Positions 44,780 to 55,674 of a stretch of DNA of 64,000 bases are shown one piece after another; position 1 is the stretch's first letter, and each line of letters begins with the position of its first letter. The DNA comes from Sternotherus odoratus (lineage: Eukaryota; Chordata; Testudines; Kinosternidae). Location: positions 7,145,001 to 7,209,000 of the forward strand of contig JAVMKO010000006.1 of assembly GCA_032164245.1 (NCBI GenBank), read 5' to 3'. A program made the position numbers and the translations under genes. The notes under the pieces were generated by a model. That model had not been told where the DNA came from. It did no database searches and saw nothing but the letters and a program-made list of their open reading frames with translations.

Positions 44780-45523
44780 AATCTTAACAGGATGGCTTGG
44801 AAAAAATGAACTCTCAAAGGAAAGAGCTACATTGCGATAGCAATAAAACTTGTTGGGATAAGTGTTTCAGGGGCACTAATAGGTGGAGGGGTGACTTGAT
44901 CACCCTCTATAAGGCCAGGTCTATGCTGGGCGGGGGGATCGACGTAACATACGCAACTCCAACACGTGAATTGCGTAGCTGAAGTCGATGTATTCAGGTC
45001 AACTTACCTCGGTGTTGTCACAGTGCTGAGTTGCTCCCCTGTCGACTCCGCCTGTGCCTCTCGGTGCGGTGGAGATCCGGAGTTGACGGGAGAGTGCTGG
45101 GGTATTGATTTATCGCATCTAGATGAGATGTGATAAATCGATCCCCAAAAGACTGATCTCTACCCGCCAGTCCGGCGGGTAGTGTAGACCTGACCTTAGT
45201 ATCTACCTGGGGAACAAAGATTTAATGATGGGCTCTTCAGTCTAGCAGAGAAAGGTCTAACACAATCCAATGGCTGGAAACTGAAGCTAGACAAATTCGG
45301 ACTGGAAATAAGGTATATGTTTTTAACAGTGAGCGTAATTAACCACTCAAACAATGGTGGTGGAGTCTCCATCACTGACAATTTTTAAATCAAGGTTGGA
45401 AGTATTTCTAAGAGCTCTGCTCTAGGAATTATTTGGGGGATGTTCTCTGGTCTGCACTATACAGGAAGTCAGATTAGATTATCACAATGGTCCCTTCTGG
45501 CCTTAGAATCTATGAATCTTGAC
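44780..45523 (+). mobile_element. CR1 LINE 3' end, split by a Harbinger-like element
   Basis: The left piece has 'aggtggaggggtgacttgat' and 'caccctctataa'; the right piece (from 45196) resumes 'tatctacctggggaacaaag', 'tttaatgatgggctcttcag', 'ggaaactgaagctagacaaa' and ends 'cccttctggccttagaatct'. Joined in the mind these form one continuous CR1 ORF2-end/3' UTR, interrupted exactly at 'ctataa|gtatctacc'. The CR1 is therefore older than the Harbinger-like insertion. Confidence 0.8.
44913..45195 (+). mobile_element. Harbinger-like MITE (family H, copy 4)
   Basis: The termini are ggccaggtctatgctg and gtagtgtagacctgacc, inverted, flanked by TAA (44910-44912) and TTA (45196-45198). Internal hairpins are 'gattgatttatcgcatc/gatgtgataaatcgatc' in shifted form and 'aattgcgtagctgaag'. 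The closing block 'cgccagtccggcgggtagtg' is diagnostic for the family. Confidence 0.75.
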
Positions 45524-46148
45524 CCTATACCCCTTCAGTTCATTAAATGCATTAAGGCCATTGATGTGAGAATTAATGTGCTCATAAAACACACCTGATA
45601 TGCGGCATTTCTGCACATAGAATTAAGCAATAACTTTAAGTAATACCTGCCTGTCCCAGTTTTGAGCTCAGCTAAGAAAGCACCAGCCCTGCACTCCAGG
45701 ATTTTGAGGATAATATAAAGCATTTGTTTTAAAACTGCATCTTGTCTTCAGACCTACCAACATGCCTGTAAAGCTAAAAGGCACAAAACTAAATACCTTT
45801 CCTCTCCCGTTCAGGTGTATTTTCAACTGCTTTCATATCTGCAGCAACAAGAATGTCCCCAATATATTTACTCTATCTTGTCCTCTCTGCCAGAAGACTT
45901 TGTGCCTGTCAGTTATGGTGGGAGAGGAACTCGAAGCCTTCTGTGTGTATCGGGGCCACTGCAGGAACCTGAGAAAATTACAGGGATGGCAGCTGTTGTT
46001 CCACTTCAAATATGGTGCCACTCTGTAACTTTCCATTGCATAGAACTTCAAAGCTCACCTCAGAACATGAGAGACTCGTTGAGAAACCGATGGCTCTTGT
46101 GGCAAGAGAGGCATCTCAAGACCACTGGTGCTACTGCTTCTGGCTTCT

Positions 46149-46456
46149 GAAGGAAGTATTTCTTTACACCACGCACAGTCAACCTGTGGAACTCCTTGCC
46201 AGGGGATGTAGTGAAGTCCAGGACCATAACAGAGTTCAAAAAAGAACTAGATAAATTCATGGAGGATAGGTCCATCAATGGCTATTAGCCAGGTTGGGCA
46301 GGAATGGTGTCCCTAGCCTCTGCCAGAAGCTGGGAATGAGATTACCTGTTCTATTCATTCCCTCTGGGCACATGGCACTGTCGGAAGACAGGACACTGGG
46401 CTAGAAGGACCTTTGGTCTGACCCAGTAGGGCCATTCTTATGTGTTCTTATGGCTG
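46149..46456 (+). mobile_element. CR1 LINE 3' end
   Basis: 'gaaggaagtatttctttaca', 'cagtcaacctgtggaactcc', 'ggctattagccaggttgggc', 'ggacactgggctagaaggac' and 'tggtctgacccagtagggcc'. It is shorter in the 'gatggatcacttgatgattc' block than the copy at 39480. Confidence 0.85.
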
Positions 46457-46459
46457 TCT

Positions 46460-48840
46460 TACACTCCACAGCCAACTCAGGTATCTTCCCCATTGATGCT
46501 ACTCGTGCTAAGTTGCCGTCATGTGCCACTCCAATAGATGCTGGGAGTCAACCATTGGAAGCTCGTTCAGGGACTGCACGGTCAAGCAGCCGAGGACATT
46601 TTCCAATCCTAGAAGGAAGATCCGTGCCAAGTCCTTGGGGTAGGATCCTCAACTTGTGGCAGCATCAAGACGCTGCTGTTCCCTGTTCTAACAAAGACAG
46701 GTGCCTTGGTGTCTGTGTCCATACAGGACAGGCAGAGCACTGCAAGGGCCGAGGGTGTGTATTCAAGAGCTGCCATTATAATCAATGAATACATTCAGAA
46801 GCTACACAAGTATCAGTATCCATGTGTACCCCATAAACTACTGAAGTTCAGATAATTAACAGGCCCAGTGGCTATTCAATGCCCCCCATTACACCACCTC
46901 ATACCAATGTCTGCTAAATATATTTTGGGAGGAAAAGGTAGATGCAGTAGCCCTGTGTTCAGAACATAAAGACATGGCGGATGAAGCGGGCGAATAGAAG
47001 ACAGACACAGCACATTTCCATTTAAAACTTCACACCTTACTGGTAGTAAACAAAAATAGTTTTTTCTCAGTGACTCACAAGGCACACATAGCATGGAAAA
47101 GGGGGGGGGGAGGGGATATAGTCAGAGATGGAAAAATGATCATCACAGTACATTTTTTCCATTCCCCTTTCATCTCGTACACCTGTGTTTGAACTGAGCC
47201 AAGCTTACAGAATCCTTTAAACAGCTCTCCAAGCCACATATGAAATAAGCTGACGTGGTCTCAGCCAGGCTAACGTCTCTCCGCTCCGGATTGTTAAACG
47301 CAAACAGGTTTCAAGAGTTTGCCAAACCCGAAGGAGAATGGCCTTCCCCTAACCTTCCACTCAAAATGTTAAACAGCTTTTGCCAAAACTTGCACTGTAG
47401 ATGCCATTGGATGAAGCCCCCTCTTTATAGGTATGACCGTGAGACTTGCGGACTGAAGCCAAGAACCTTTTCTGAAGGGAAGTGACTCGCTCTTATAAAA
47501 TCAAAAGTTATTGGAAATGCTACTTAAAAATCTGACCATACATTGTGACTTCCAGAAGATGAATATCGTTGCAGGTGTGGAGCGAGGGGGCGTGGCCTCC
47601 CTCCTTGACGGACGGGGAGAGAGCCGCGACCGCCTTACGAGGTGTAAAGTGTGCGGTGTCCGCAGCGGGCAGCCGTGTGCAGAGCCAGGCGATATGGAAC
47701 AGGGATCGTTCCAGGGAGGTGCCTCACGTGAAAGGCACGATACTGTCCAAGTGCAGAGCACAGGTGTTAGTGTTCTACGATAGCTCTCCGCAGTCACAGG
47801 CATTTCAGAGCTGAGGTCCCCGAAAGCTCCTTTTCAAGTTGGTGCAAAAGGGAGTGGAGACTGGTCACGGCCCACTCGCGAGGGGGCACCCTGGCTTGGG
47901 GGACTCTTCAGTGAGCAGTCAGCCAGCTCCTATACCATGCACCTCAATACCCCATCACAGGGGGTGTTTTGGAGGGAGGAGGGCAAAGAATCAGGGAGTT
48001 GTTGCTGCCTGCCCCTCCTCCCAGCCTGAAATCCTTCGTTCGTTTTAGAAAGGATTCCTCTGAGGATGCAATTTTGCAAAGTCCGGGAGGTGTCATCCCT
48101 CAGTTCCCAGCGGTACCTTGTACATTCAGTACATTCAGTAACTTGTAGGCCTGGGCCTTTAGCTTCCCTCTCAGGCACACCAAGCCCCTTCACGTGAATA
48201 CATCTGAACTAGCTCTGAGGGCTAACACTGCACATGCTTGCCCATGGGACTCCCTGGAACGTGCAAGGAGTTCCGCGAGCCGAGTGCTGGCAGGATCGGG
48301 GCCAGGGGGCATCCTTCCCTGGAAAGCTCTTGTACACGCCCGCCGGGTGTGCGATCGAAAGGCTGAGACTTCAAATGCCAAAAGTTCAGGGACGGCACCA
48401 GGTTCCCAGAGCCATCGTACACATCGGAACCTGGCTAGCACCGGAACTGTGCAGTGGGAATCAATAGGAGTCTTTCTCTCCCCATAGCCCTCTTCCTTGC
48501 TCTTCCTTCCTTTTGTTAGCTCTCCTGTTCCTTGTTGGACACCTTCCCTCTCCCTTCTAGAGGGTGGCAGGCAGCATAATGACAGACTTCACTTGGCCCT
48601 GTCTCTGCGGCTAGGGCCAGAAGGAGTCCATTTGAGCCTTGAATCCTGGATACGCCTCTTAGGAGCTTTCTGGCTGCAACAGTGACTTCCTCATGCCCCA
48701 TCTTCTAACAGACATGCTCCATTCAATTGCCCAGCTGATAGTCAGTGGGGACTTAGGGAAAGAACCATGTGCTGACCAGGATAGTTTGGGATCGAGGGGG
48801 AAAGGATTATCCCTTTGCCCTATCCAAGTCAGGTGCTGTA
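46460..48840. other. unassigned sequence
   Basis: No known repeat or domain is recognised over about 2.4 kb. Open frames (for example 46450-46788, 47511-47783, 48194-48487) overlap on both strands and none has a recognisable fold or exon context. Part of the segment (47570-47780) is CpG-richer than its surroundings. Confidence 0.4.
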
Positions 48841-48845
48841 ATTAA

Positions 48846-49020
48846 ACTGTCATGAGGGTTTTAGTCTCTGCTCTACCACTAATTTGCTGGGGGAGCTCAG
48901 GCAAGTCCAGGGTCTATGTCCCTCAGTTTCCCCATCTATAAAATGGGAATAATATTGTCCTTCTTGGCTAAATGCTTTGAGATCTGTGGATAAAGAGTGC
49001 AAGGTATGACTGCTATTGGT
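48846..49020 (+). mobile_element. MIR SINE fragment
   Basis: 'gtctctgctctaccactaat', 'ctcaggcaagtccag', 'ctcagtttccccatctataa' and 'aatgggaataatattg' follow the MIR consensus order. The 3' part 'atgctttgagatctgtggat' also fits. Confidence 0.75.
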
Positions 49021-49609
49021 GTACAGCGGGTAGGGATTTCTTAGGCTCCATAAAAATGTTTCGAAATTTACTGCTAAGGTGAGCCAAATTCTCAGTACTG
49101 CTTTGTTGAAGTCAATGGTGTTGTACCAGTTTATACTAGCCAAAGTGTAACCCTAAAACTCTGATTTCTTTCCATCTTAGTCAAGTGTTGCTATCCTCCT
49201 TGAGAAGTAGCCCGAGCCAAGTTTTTCTGTGGAGGTTTTTGATTTATTGGTGAGCAAAGAAGAAATAAAGAAACAAGCCTTAATATGTTTTTTTTCTCTG
49301 ACCAAGAACTCTGAAAGAGCCAAAGGGATTTTCCTCAACTTCTTCAACAAAACTCCTCTCGGAGCTGTGATCACAGCAAATCAAGTAGGGCTACCTCCTC
49401 CGACGAATTCACCCCTTCCGTCTGTTTATAAATCAGTTCTGATTTCTGCAAAAGTATTTCATATTCCCAAGCATTTCCTGGACAGTCACTGCAAACACAT
49501 TTCAGTCTCTGGGGTGTTGGTGAACTTTTCACTCTCTTATTATTATTTCTGGTGTGCGATTGTTCTAACATATGGGATATTTTCTCTACTCCCTTATTCT
49601 ACCTAGGTG

Positions 49610-49795
49610 CCGTGCTTATATGGCCTATGCCACTGTGGCATCTGAGTACCTATTTATTAATTCATGCTCATAACAGATCCATGAGATAAAGTGGTAGAAT
49701 TATCTCTAGTCTACCGATTTGTAACGGGGGAGGAGAGATCAGGTGACTTGCCCACAATCACAGAGAAGAAGTTGAGATACAAGCCACTTAGGGCC
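49610..49795 (-). mobile_element. MIR-like SINE fragment
   Basis: Degenerate blocks 'ggtgacttgcccacaatcac' and 'agaagttgagatacaagcc', preceded by 'ctcataacagatccatgaga', match a MIR-type SINE read on the minus strand. Confidence 0.5.
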
Positions 49796-50117
49796 AGATT
49801 CTGTTACCCTAACTAAATACCACTTTCCTCCATGAATAAGGAGAACTGAAGTTGACAGATGGGGAAGCTGATGTAACAAGGTGTTACTCAGCATGTGAAA
49901 GGGAGGCAGGACCTGGCTGTTGGTAATTATATGGTATCTCACAGGCTTTCAGTCAGCCTTTCCTTCTAGATATTTGCTTGCACATCTGAAACATACACCG
50001 AATTGTCACACACAAGATGTGCAGTATTCTAAGATAATGTAGCCGGACTCCTGTCTACCTGACATTTTCATGTAACTCAAACAATGATGATATTATCTCC
50101 TGAAATATTATGCACTT

Positions 50118-50428
50118 TTCAGTCAATCTTTGGAACTCCTTGCCAGAGGATGTTGTGAAGGCCAAGACTATAACAGGGCTTAAAAAAGAACTAAATAAGT
50201 TCATGAAGGAGAGGTTCATCAATGGCCATTCGCCAGGATGGGCAGGGATGCAAAACTGTGCTCTGAAGTGTCCCTAGCCTCTGTTTGCCAGAAGCTGGGA
50301 ATGGGTGACAGGGGATGGATCACTTAATGATTGTCCTGTTCTGTTTATTCCCTCTGGGGCAGCTGCTATTGGCCACTGTTGGAAGACAGGATACTGGGCT
50401 AGATGGACCATTGTCTGTTCTTATGTAG
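50118..50428 (+). mobile_element. CR1 LINE 3' end
   Basis: 'ttggaactccttgccagagg', 'ttcatgaaggagaggttcat', 'ggccattcgccaggatgggc', 'caggggatggatcacttaat' and 'gatactgggctagatggacc' identify it. A local insertion 'aaaactgtgctctgaag' splits the 'ggtgtccctagcctctg' block. Confidence 0.8.
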
Positions 50429-50721
50429 GAAAGCTAATGGGATGAATGAGGCACCTGGAGTATGCATATTTAAAAGATCAGAGAGAATGGAGCCCAAGGA
50501 ATTGGCTCAAATGAACAATTCCCATAGTCACTGCTCCCAGATTGTGCAGCAACTGTAGAGAAATTGGGAACAAGCCATAAGCTGAAGCAGTCCCGCGGGA
50601 GTTTAATCTCATTTCTGTCCCTCTTACCCTAGATCTCACTGGCCTCGTCGCTATCACGTAGATCACAGCTTCACAATGATGAACTTTGTTATTATCTCTA
50701 TTTGCCATGTTGTAGTAGCCA

Positions 50722-51012
50722 CCGGGGGCAGGTCTACAGAGCAGCTGGGAAACGTTCCGAACCTGGGCGAACAGACTCGCGCTAGCTCAGCTCCAGCAAG
50801 GGTGCTAAAAATAGCCGTGTGGCTATTGCAGCCCTGGCGGTGACTGAAGCTAGTCTCGCAAGGTTGCATCCAAGGCCTGGACGTGGGGGCTAGCCCGACC
50901 TGTCAGCAGTGCTGCAACGTCCACGCTGCTGTTTTGAGGGCATTAGCTAGAGCTGAGCTTGCACAAGTCTGTCTAACCGCACTGGGAATCAAACCTACCG
51001 GCTGCACTGTGG
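50722..51012. mobile_element. TIR element of the 'gtctacagagcagctggga' type
   Basis: The left end ggcaggtctacagagcagct and the right end gctgcactgtggcc are inverted versions of a 'gtctacactgcagct' type terminus. Interior inverted pairs include 'gcgctagctcagctccagca' and 'tagctagagctgagcttgca', and 'ctaaaaatagccgtgtggct' opposite 'gtccacgctgctgttttgag'. This is a large fold-back MITE common in turtles. Confidence 0.6.
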
Positions 51013-51014
51013 CC

Positions 51015-52250
51015 AAACCCCAGAAGTCTCCAGTCTTGACCAGGGCCTCCTTGTGCTAGGCTGTGTACAGATCCCAGGGAGGTTTGTGATTTATGACAAT
51101 CTCTCCAATGACTCATCCATAAACGTGCATTTTATTTGACATCTCTTCACACCTGCTTGAACACGCATAACTACTGCGGCGAGTGGGAGGAAACGTACCC
51201 TCTCCTTTCATGTTTGACTTCCTCAGTGTCTTTCCTTTCATATCCCAGGGCACTCATGTAGTACATGCTCTGGTTTCACTCCTCAGTCCTTTCTGGCACA
51301 TTCCCCAAAGACACAGTGTCATACCGCCTCTGCAGGTAGTAGTGTTTATTTTTCTTCTCCAGTAGCAGTTTGTTTGGGTGGTGGTTGGGGGAACAGATTG
51401 ATTTTCCTTGGCTTGGCATGTCGAACTCCGGAGCTGTCTTTGTTTTATCCCGGTTAGAGTTCTGCCTTTTAAAGCGAAGCCACAGTAGAGGATGTGGAGG
51501 TAGATGTTTGGCAGGCACCGACTTGGCTTATCAAAGTGGCTAGAGTCGACTGTGCTAAGGCAGTTTATGAATCCAAATACTGCCCACTTCAAGCCTGGAC
51601 TCTTAAAATATGAAGTGGGTTAGCTTTGTATGGGAAACTCACCTCAGAAGTTCTGGTGCCCTCCATCAAACTGGATGGTGGCTTTCACAGGCTGAGATGA
51701 GGAAGGAATAATTCAAAAGGATATTCACTGCAAAGCCTGGGCAATTCGCTTCTCAAAGATGTGGCAGTCGAAAGCACATCCTCTCCTTGTCGGCAGAGGC
51801 GTTCTGAACACCACTAACATGAACACATAGGAAGTCGGCGTTCTGAAGGTCTGCATGTGGGAAAAAACTTATGGCTTTTCGTGCCAATAATCAGCAGCTG
51901 TATGACATTAGAAGGGATCAAAGACAGCAGTGATTTTTCCCCCATGGCAAACAAAGAAGCTGACAACATCTTCGCACTTATGCATGTTTGTCCTCAGGAA
52001 CACAATCATTTACATACACACAGCCTGTGGAACTCACAACCACAAGATATTTCTAAAGTCTAGATCTTAGGAGGAGTCAAAGAATAATTGGAAATGTCTG
52101 TAAATGACACAAACACACATACAAATCCTGCATATACAATAAAAATGTGTACGGAATATACACCCTTTTGCTTCAGGGTATAAACCAAGCACCCTCTGGG
52201 ATTAGGAAAACATTCCCAAATGGGCTGATTGTTCCATAAGCAACCTCTCA
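51015..52250. other. unassigned sequence
   Basis: No gene or repeat recognised. Confidence 0.4.
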
Positions 52251-52254
52251 TACC

Positions 52255-52355
52255 TTCCTCTGCAGTATCTGTCACTATTCACCTTGTTGGAGACAGGATA
52301 CTAGAGCGGACGGACCACTGGCTGCATCCAGTGTGGCAATTGCTGTGTAAGGATG
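52255..52355 (+). mobile_element. CR1 3' tail, diverged
   Basis: 'ttggagacaggatactagag', 'cggacggaccactggctgca' and 'tccagtgtggcaattgctgt' correspond to the CR1 3' UTR 'ggagacaggatactgggcta / gatggaccattggtctga / cccagtgtggccattctt'. Confidence 0.65.
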
Positions 52356-52593
52356 CGGGTGTGACTACAGAGGTCAAAATGGTCACCCAGGTGAGTTTTC
52401 TAATGTATGAATAAGAGAATGTCATTGTTAAATGCGGGCTCTCTTTGTTTTCATGGGCATGTCACAATTCCTGAGCCCCTTCAGCCTCGGTGTGCCCCAC
52501 GCAACCCTCCCGTTTATAATGTCTAAGGACGGCGTTGCAGACTTGGCTTACAAACAAAATTGTTGTGTAAATGAAAGATTATTTCAAGGAAAG

Positions 52594-52698
52594 ATGCTTT
52601 ATGGTTAAGGCACCGGACTTGGACTCCGCTCCCAGCTCTGTCCTGAATTTCATGTATTGCCTTTGGCAAGTCACTTAATCTTTCTGTGATTAAGTTCC
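52594..52698 (+). mobile_element. MIR-like SINE, 5' part
   Basis: 'ttatggttaaggcaccggac', 'cagctctgtcctgaatttc' and 'ggcaagtcacttaatctttc' give the MIR head and core. The element is cut at 'gttcc|' by the solo LTR and continues at 53349. Confidence 0.75.
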
Positions 52699-53348
52699 TG
52701 TGGTGGGGCGGCTGCCCCACTTCAGCAGAAAAGGGGTTACGGCCAGCCCTGGGAGAAGGCTGGGGCTGAGAGCTGATAAACTGGGCTGATTAGGAAAACA
52801 TAGGCAGCTGGGCCATGCCGCAGTCAGGCCACAGCTGGTCTGTATAAAAAAACTGTGACCCAGGATCTCAGGCTGTCTCTCTCTCTACTCTTGCAGGGAG
52901 CAGGGCCTGCAGAATGGGTACTGGGAGTGAAGCAGGGCTGGGGAAAGGCCAGAGGAGCTGGGGAGCTCCAGGCTGGCAACTCCCCAGGCTGCAGGGCCTT
53001 GTCCAAGGCCCGCCGAGGTACTGGGTTGCAAGGAAAGGCAGCAGGCCAAAACCCCCTTGCCTATGATGACTGGCTCTTACACTGCAGTCTGCCCCAGGGA
53101 GCGGGGGCTCGTTGCTGACTGGCAGTAGCCACAGACTGAGGCAAGGTGGGGATAGTGGATTAGGGGTTCCCCAGGAAGGGGAGACGTAGGCAGAGTGTGG
53201 GGTATTGCCAGGGCACAGCACCCCAGGTAAAAGAGCACTGGGGTCCGGGAGGGACACTGACCTGCAGAGGGCGCTCCAGCTGGAAAAAGAGCTAATTCCC
53301 AAATGACCAGCAGGAGGCGCTGCAGGGGTGAGTTGTCCTGCCGCTACA
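52699..53348 (+). mobile_element. solo LTR (LTR family A, copy 3) inside a MIR-like SINE
   Basis: It starts TGTGGTGGGGCGGCTGCCCC and ends GTCCTGCCGCTACA. The exact 5-bp duplication GTTCC (52694-52698 and 53349-53353) flanks it, and the SINE sequence reads on seamlessly across the gap, which proves the boundaries. A TATA-like gtataaaaaaac lies at 52842. The length is 650 bp against 705 bp for copy 1. No retroviral genes remain. Confidence 0.9.
53261..53320 (+). promoter_or_regulatory. two CTCF-like motifs in the solo LTR
   Basis: CCTGCAGAGGGCGC (53261-53274) and CCAGCAGGAGGCGC (53307-53320), each 13 of 14 to the CTCF core consensus by eye, 46 bp apart as in the copy at 6779-6838. Confidence 0.45.
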
Positions 53349-53353
53349 GTTCC

Positions 53354-53510
53354 TGTTTGCAAAATGGGGATAATATTTCCTTTGTCTAGCTTGTCTGTTT
53401 AGATTGGAAGCGAAGGGGGGGCAGGATCTGTCTATTACTATATGTAGATGTAAGTACAGCACCCAGCCCAACAGGGCCTGGGCTTGGGCCTCTACTGTAA
53501 TAGAAATAAT
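53354..53510 (+). mobile_element. MIR-like SINE, 3' part
   Basis: 'tgtttgcaaaatggggataa', 'tctgtttagattggaagcg', 'ggcaggatctgtctattact' and 'gtacagcacccagcccaaca' complete the SINE begun at 52594. The tail 'gcctctactgtaatagaaat' is the usual end of this family. Confidence 0.7.
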
Positions 53511-53761
53511 CCTGATAGGAAGTGGAAGAAGGAATGTGAAATGGAGAAGGATGGAGTAAGTTAGTATCAGTGCTTAGGTATTATGGTGTTAGGCACGTCG
53601 CACATGCTTAAAATAGAGTAAAGATGTGGGCTGAAGATTAGAATTGACATAATTATCTGCTGTATCAGTGCTCGCAAGATCTCAAGCTCATAACTAACTG
53701 TTTTGCTGCTTGGTTATCCGAGTTGCTTAAAATAGGTTATAAATGAGATGTCCACTATGCA

Positions 53762-54106
53762 CAGGGCCGGCGACAGGGGGGTACAACGGGTACAGATGTA
53801 CCGGGCCCCGGACTTAAGGGGGGGGCCCCTTAAATCCGGGGCGGGCCCGGTACGCAGCTGTACCCCCCTGTACTCCGGGCAGCCGCTGCAGTGCTCATCA
53901 GCCCCCTCCCCCGGCCCCCAGGAGCCTCCCCCCGCCCCCCTTTGCTTCTCCTGGCCAGGCCACGCGGCCAGAGCGCATGCGGGGGTTGGGCCCCGCGGGC
54001 GGCGGGCGATCGGCCGGGAGGGGGGGGGCGCGGGTGGCGGGAGACCGGCTGGGGGGGCCCCGCATGATCTGCGTACGGGGCCCCAAAATTCCTGTCGCCG
54101 GCCCTG
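53762..54106. mobile_element. hAT-type GC-rich non-autonomous element
   Basis: It begins CAGGGCCGGCGACAGG and ends CCTGTCGCCGGCCCTG, perfect inverted termini, and carries an exact 8-bp duplication ACTATGCA (53754-53761 and 54107-54114). The interior is very GC-rich, with long G and C runs and an inner inverted pair around 53805-53850. The proline/glycine-rich open frames across it are compositional artefacts. Confidence 0.9.
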
Positions 54107-54434
54107 ACTATGCACAAAGAAAAAATATATATTTTCACTCTGCATGAATTTCAATTCAGGAAAAACAACATGGAGAAAGACCAGCAAGGTCTTTCTAAGA
54201 GAGCACAGTGTGTGTGCTTTCTTTGCATAGTGTGTGTGCTGTAACTCTGAGAACAAAATGGCTGCTGTCTCTGCACACAGGCCAAGTTCTTAGAACTTTA
54301 AAGCTGCAGTAGCCAGAAAACAAAGAGATTGTTGGTTCCTATCCTCAGACAGCACAAAAATCAAGAATTACGTGAAAATGCAGATAGTAGCATGTGACCT
54401 GTGGGCGCAGTCAAGTAGTGTGAAAACAGGGATG

Positions 54435-54545
54435 GGAGTCGAAAGACATGCACACTCGCCCTGACTGTTACTGAGTTGCTGAGTGACCTTGGGAGAGGTT
54501 ATTCTCAACGCTGCCTTCACCCCATGTGTCAATCAGGAGATAAAC
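54435..54545 (+). mobile_element. MIR SINE fragment
   Basis: 'actgagttgctgagtgacct' and 'tgggagaggttattctcaac', followed by 'ccccatgtgtcaatcagga', match the MIR core 'gctgtgtgaccttgggcaag / cttaacctctctgtgcctc'. Confidence 0.55.
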
Positions 54546-55243
54546 TACTTTAGACAAAGATTTTAGCCTGCTAAAGTTACATTTAGACTCTCATAAGTGT
54601 GTTATACTTTTGTTTTATGTGTTTCCACTAACTTTATTCGGGATCTCTTCATCGTAATTTATATTCATAAACGTATGGCTGTTTTCACTAGCATTATATC
54701 TCAGTGTGGTGGTATTATAAGGAACCTGATCTTGGGTTGCACCAATCAAGGTGTTTGTACACAGTGCCCTTGGAACCTGCTAATCATGAGTGTCTGGTGA
54801 TAGGGGGTGGGCACTACAGGGAGATGCTTCAGAGGAGCTCGGGGACCGGGGTGAACCACGTGTTAACTTGCATGGGAAAATAAGTACCGGCAGAGCCCCG
54901 AGAAGATTGGGTGGCTGACAGGTTGGGGGCAACAGGCAGCACCAACACATCTCTCTCTCGCTGAGACAGGGGGTAACGTGGTGACTTACTGTCCTAGGCT
55001 CACAGAGAAAGCGTCCCACCTTAGCGTTTTGGTAACATGCAGCAGAGAAAAGGAACAGACTCTACTCTTGAGAGAAGGCAATTAGAATGACCAAAGGCAA
55101 TCCCTAATGTTCTGTATTTCAGCTGATAATTGACAGAGGAGTGGGTGTGGCATTCTCTAATTCACCTACTCTGCCAAGAGACCAAATAGTTTCCCTTTGT
55201 CATAAGAGGGGTCGTTATATGTAAATAGTTATGAGACAAGGTG

Positions 55244-55257
55244 CCAGTAGATGGCAC
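55244..55257 (+). promoter_or_regulatory. CTCF-like motif
   Basis: CCAGTAGATGGCAC matches CCASYAGRKGGCRS at all 14 positions by eye. Unlike the others, it lies outside any repeat I recognise. Confidence 0.5.
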
Positions 55258-55607
55258 TCAAGAATATATTTAATAATTCCTGGGTTTTGTGGAACTAGTA
55301 GAACTTCTCGTCATGTTCTGTTAACAGATTCCTTTGTGCAGTTCTTTACATCCGCAATGAAGAGCCTCCATGGGTATTCCCACATGAATAGGTTTAACTC
55401 TATAAAATTGACCTCTCCATTAAATACTGCATTATATTTATGCACATGAATTATTTAAAATTGAGTAATATTTTTCACGGACAAAGAATTTGTCATTCGA
55501 TTATCTGCAGATTGTACCAAAGAAAGTGAATTATGTAGATATTGAGCCAAATTAAGTTGTTTTAACCTTTAGTCAGATGTACGACTGGCATTTCAAAGAG
55601 TTGAGGG

Positions 55608-55674
55608 GCTGATCCAAAGCCCATTCAAGTCAATGAGAGTCCTAAAATGGGTTTAATGGGCTTTGGATCAGGAT
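55608..55674. repeat. short palindromic repeat
   Basis: Left arm gctgatccaaagcccatt, right arm aatgggctttggatcagg, with 'caagtcaatgagagtc' between. This is the clearest palindrome of its family in the window. Confidence 0.65.

Noticed and set aside
45815..46150. Possible exon preceded by a pyrimidine tract and 'cag'
   Set aside because: The 'tttcctctcccgttcag' acceptor-like stretch is suggestive, but the 111-codon frame has no recognisable protein similarity, lacks a clear donor site and runs into a CR1 at 46149.
53714..54256. 180-codon minus frame over the GC-rich block
   Set aside because: It runs through a complete hAT-type MITE with 8-bp duplication, so its Pro/Ala/Gly content is compositional.
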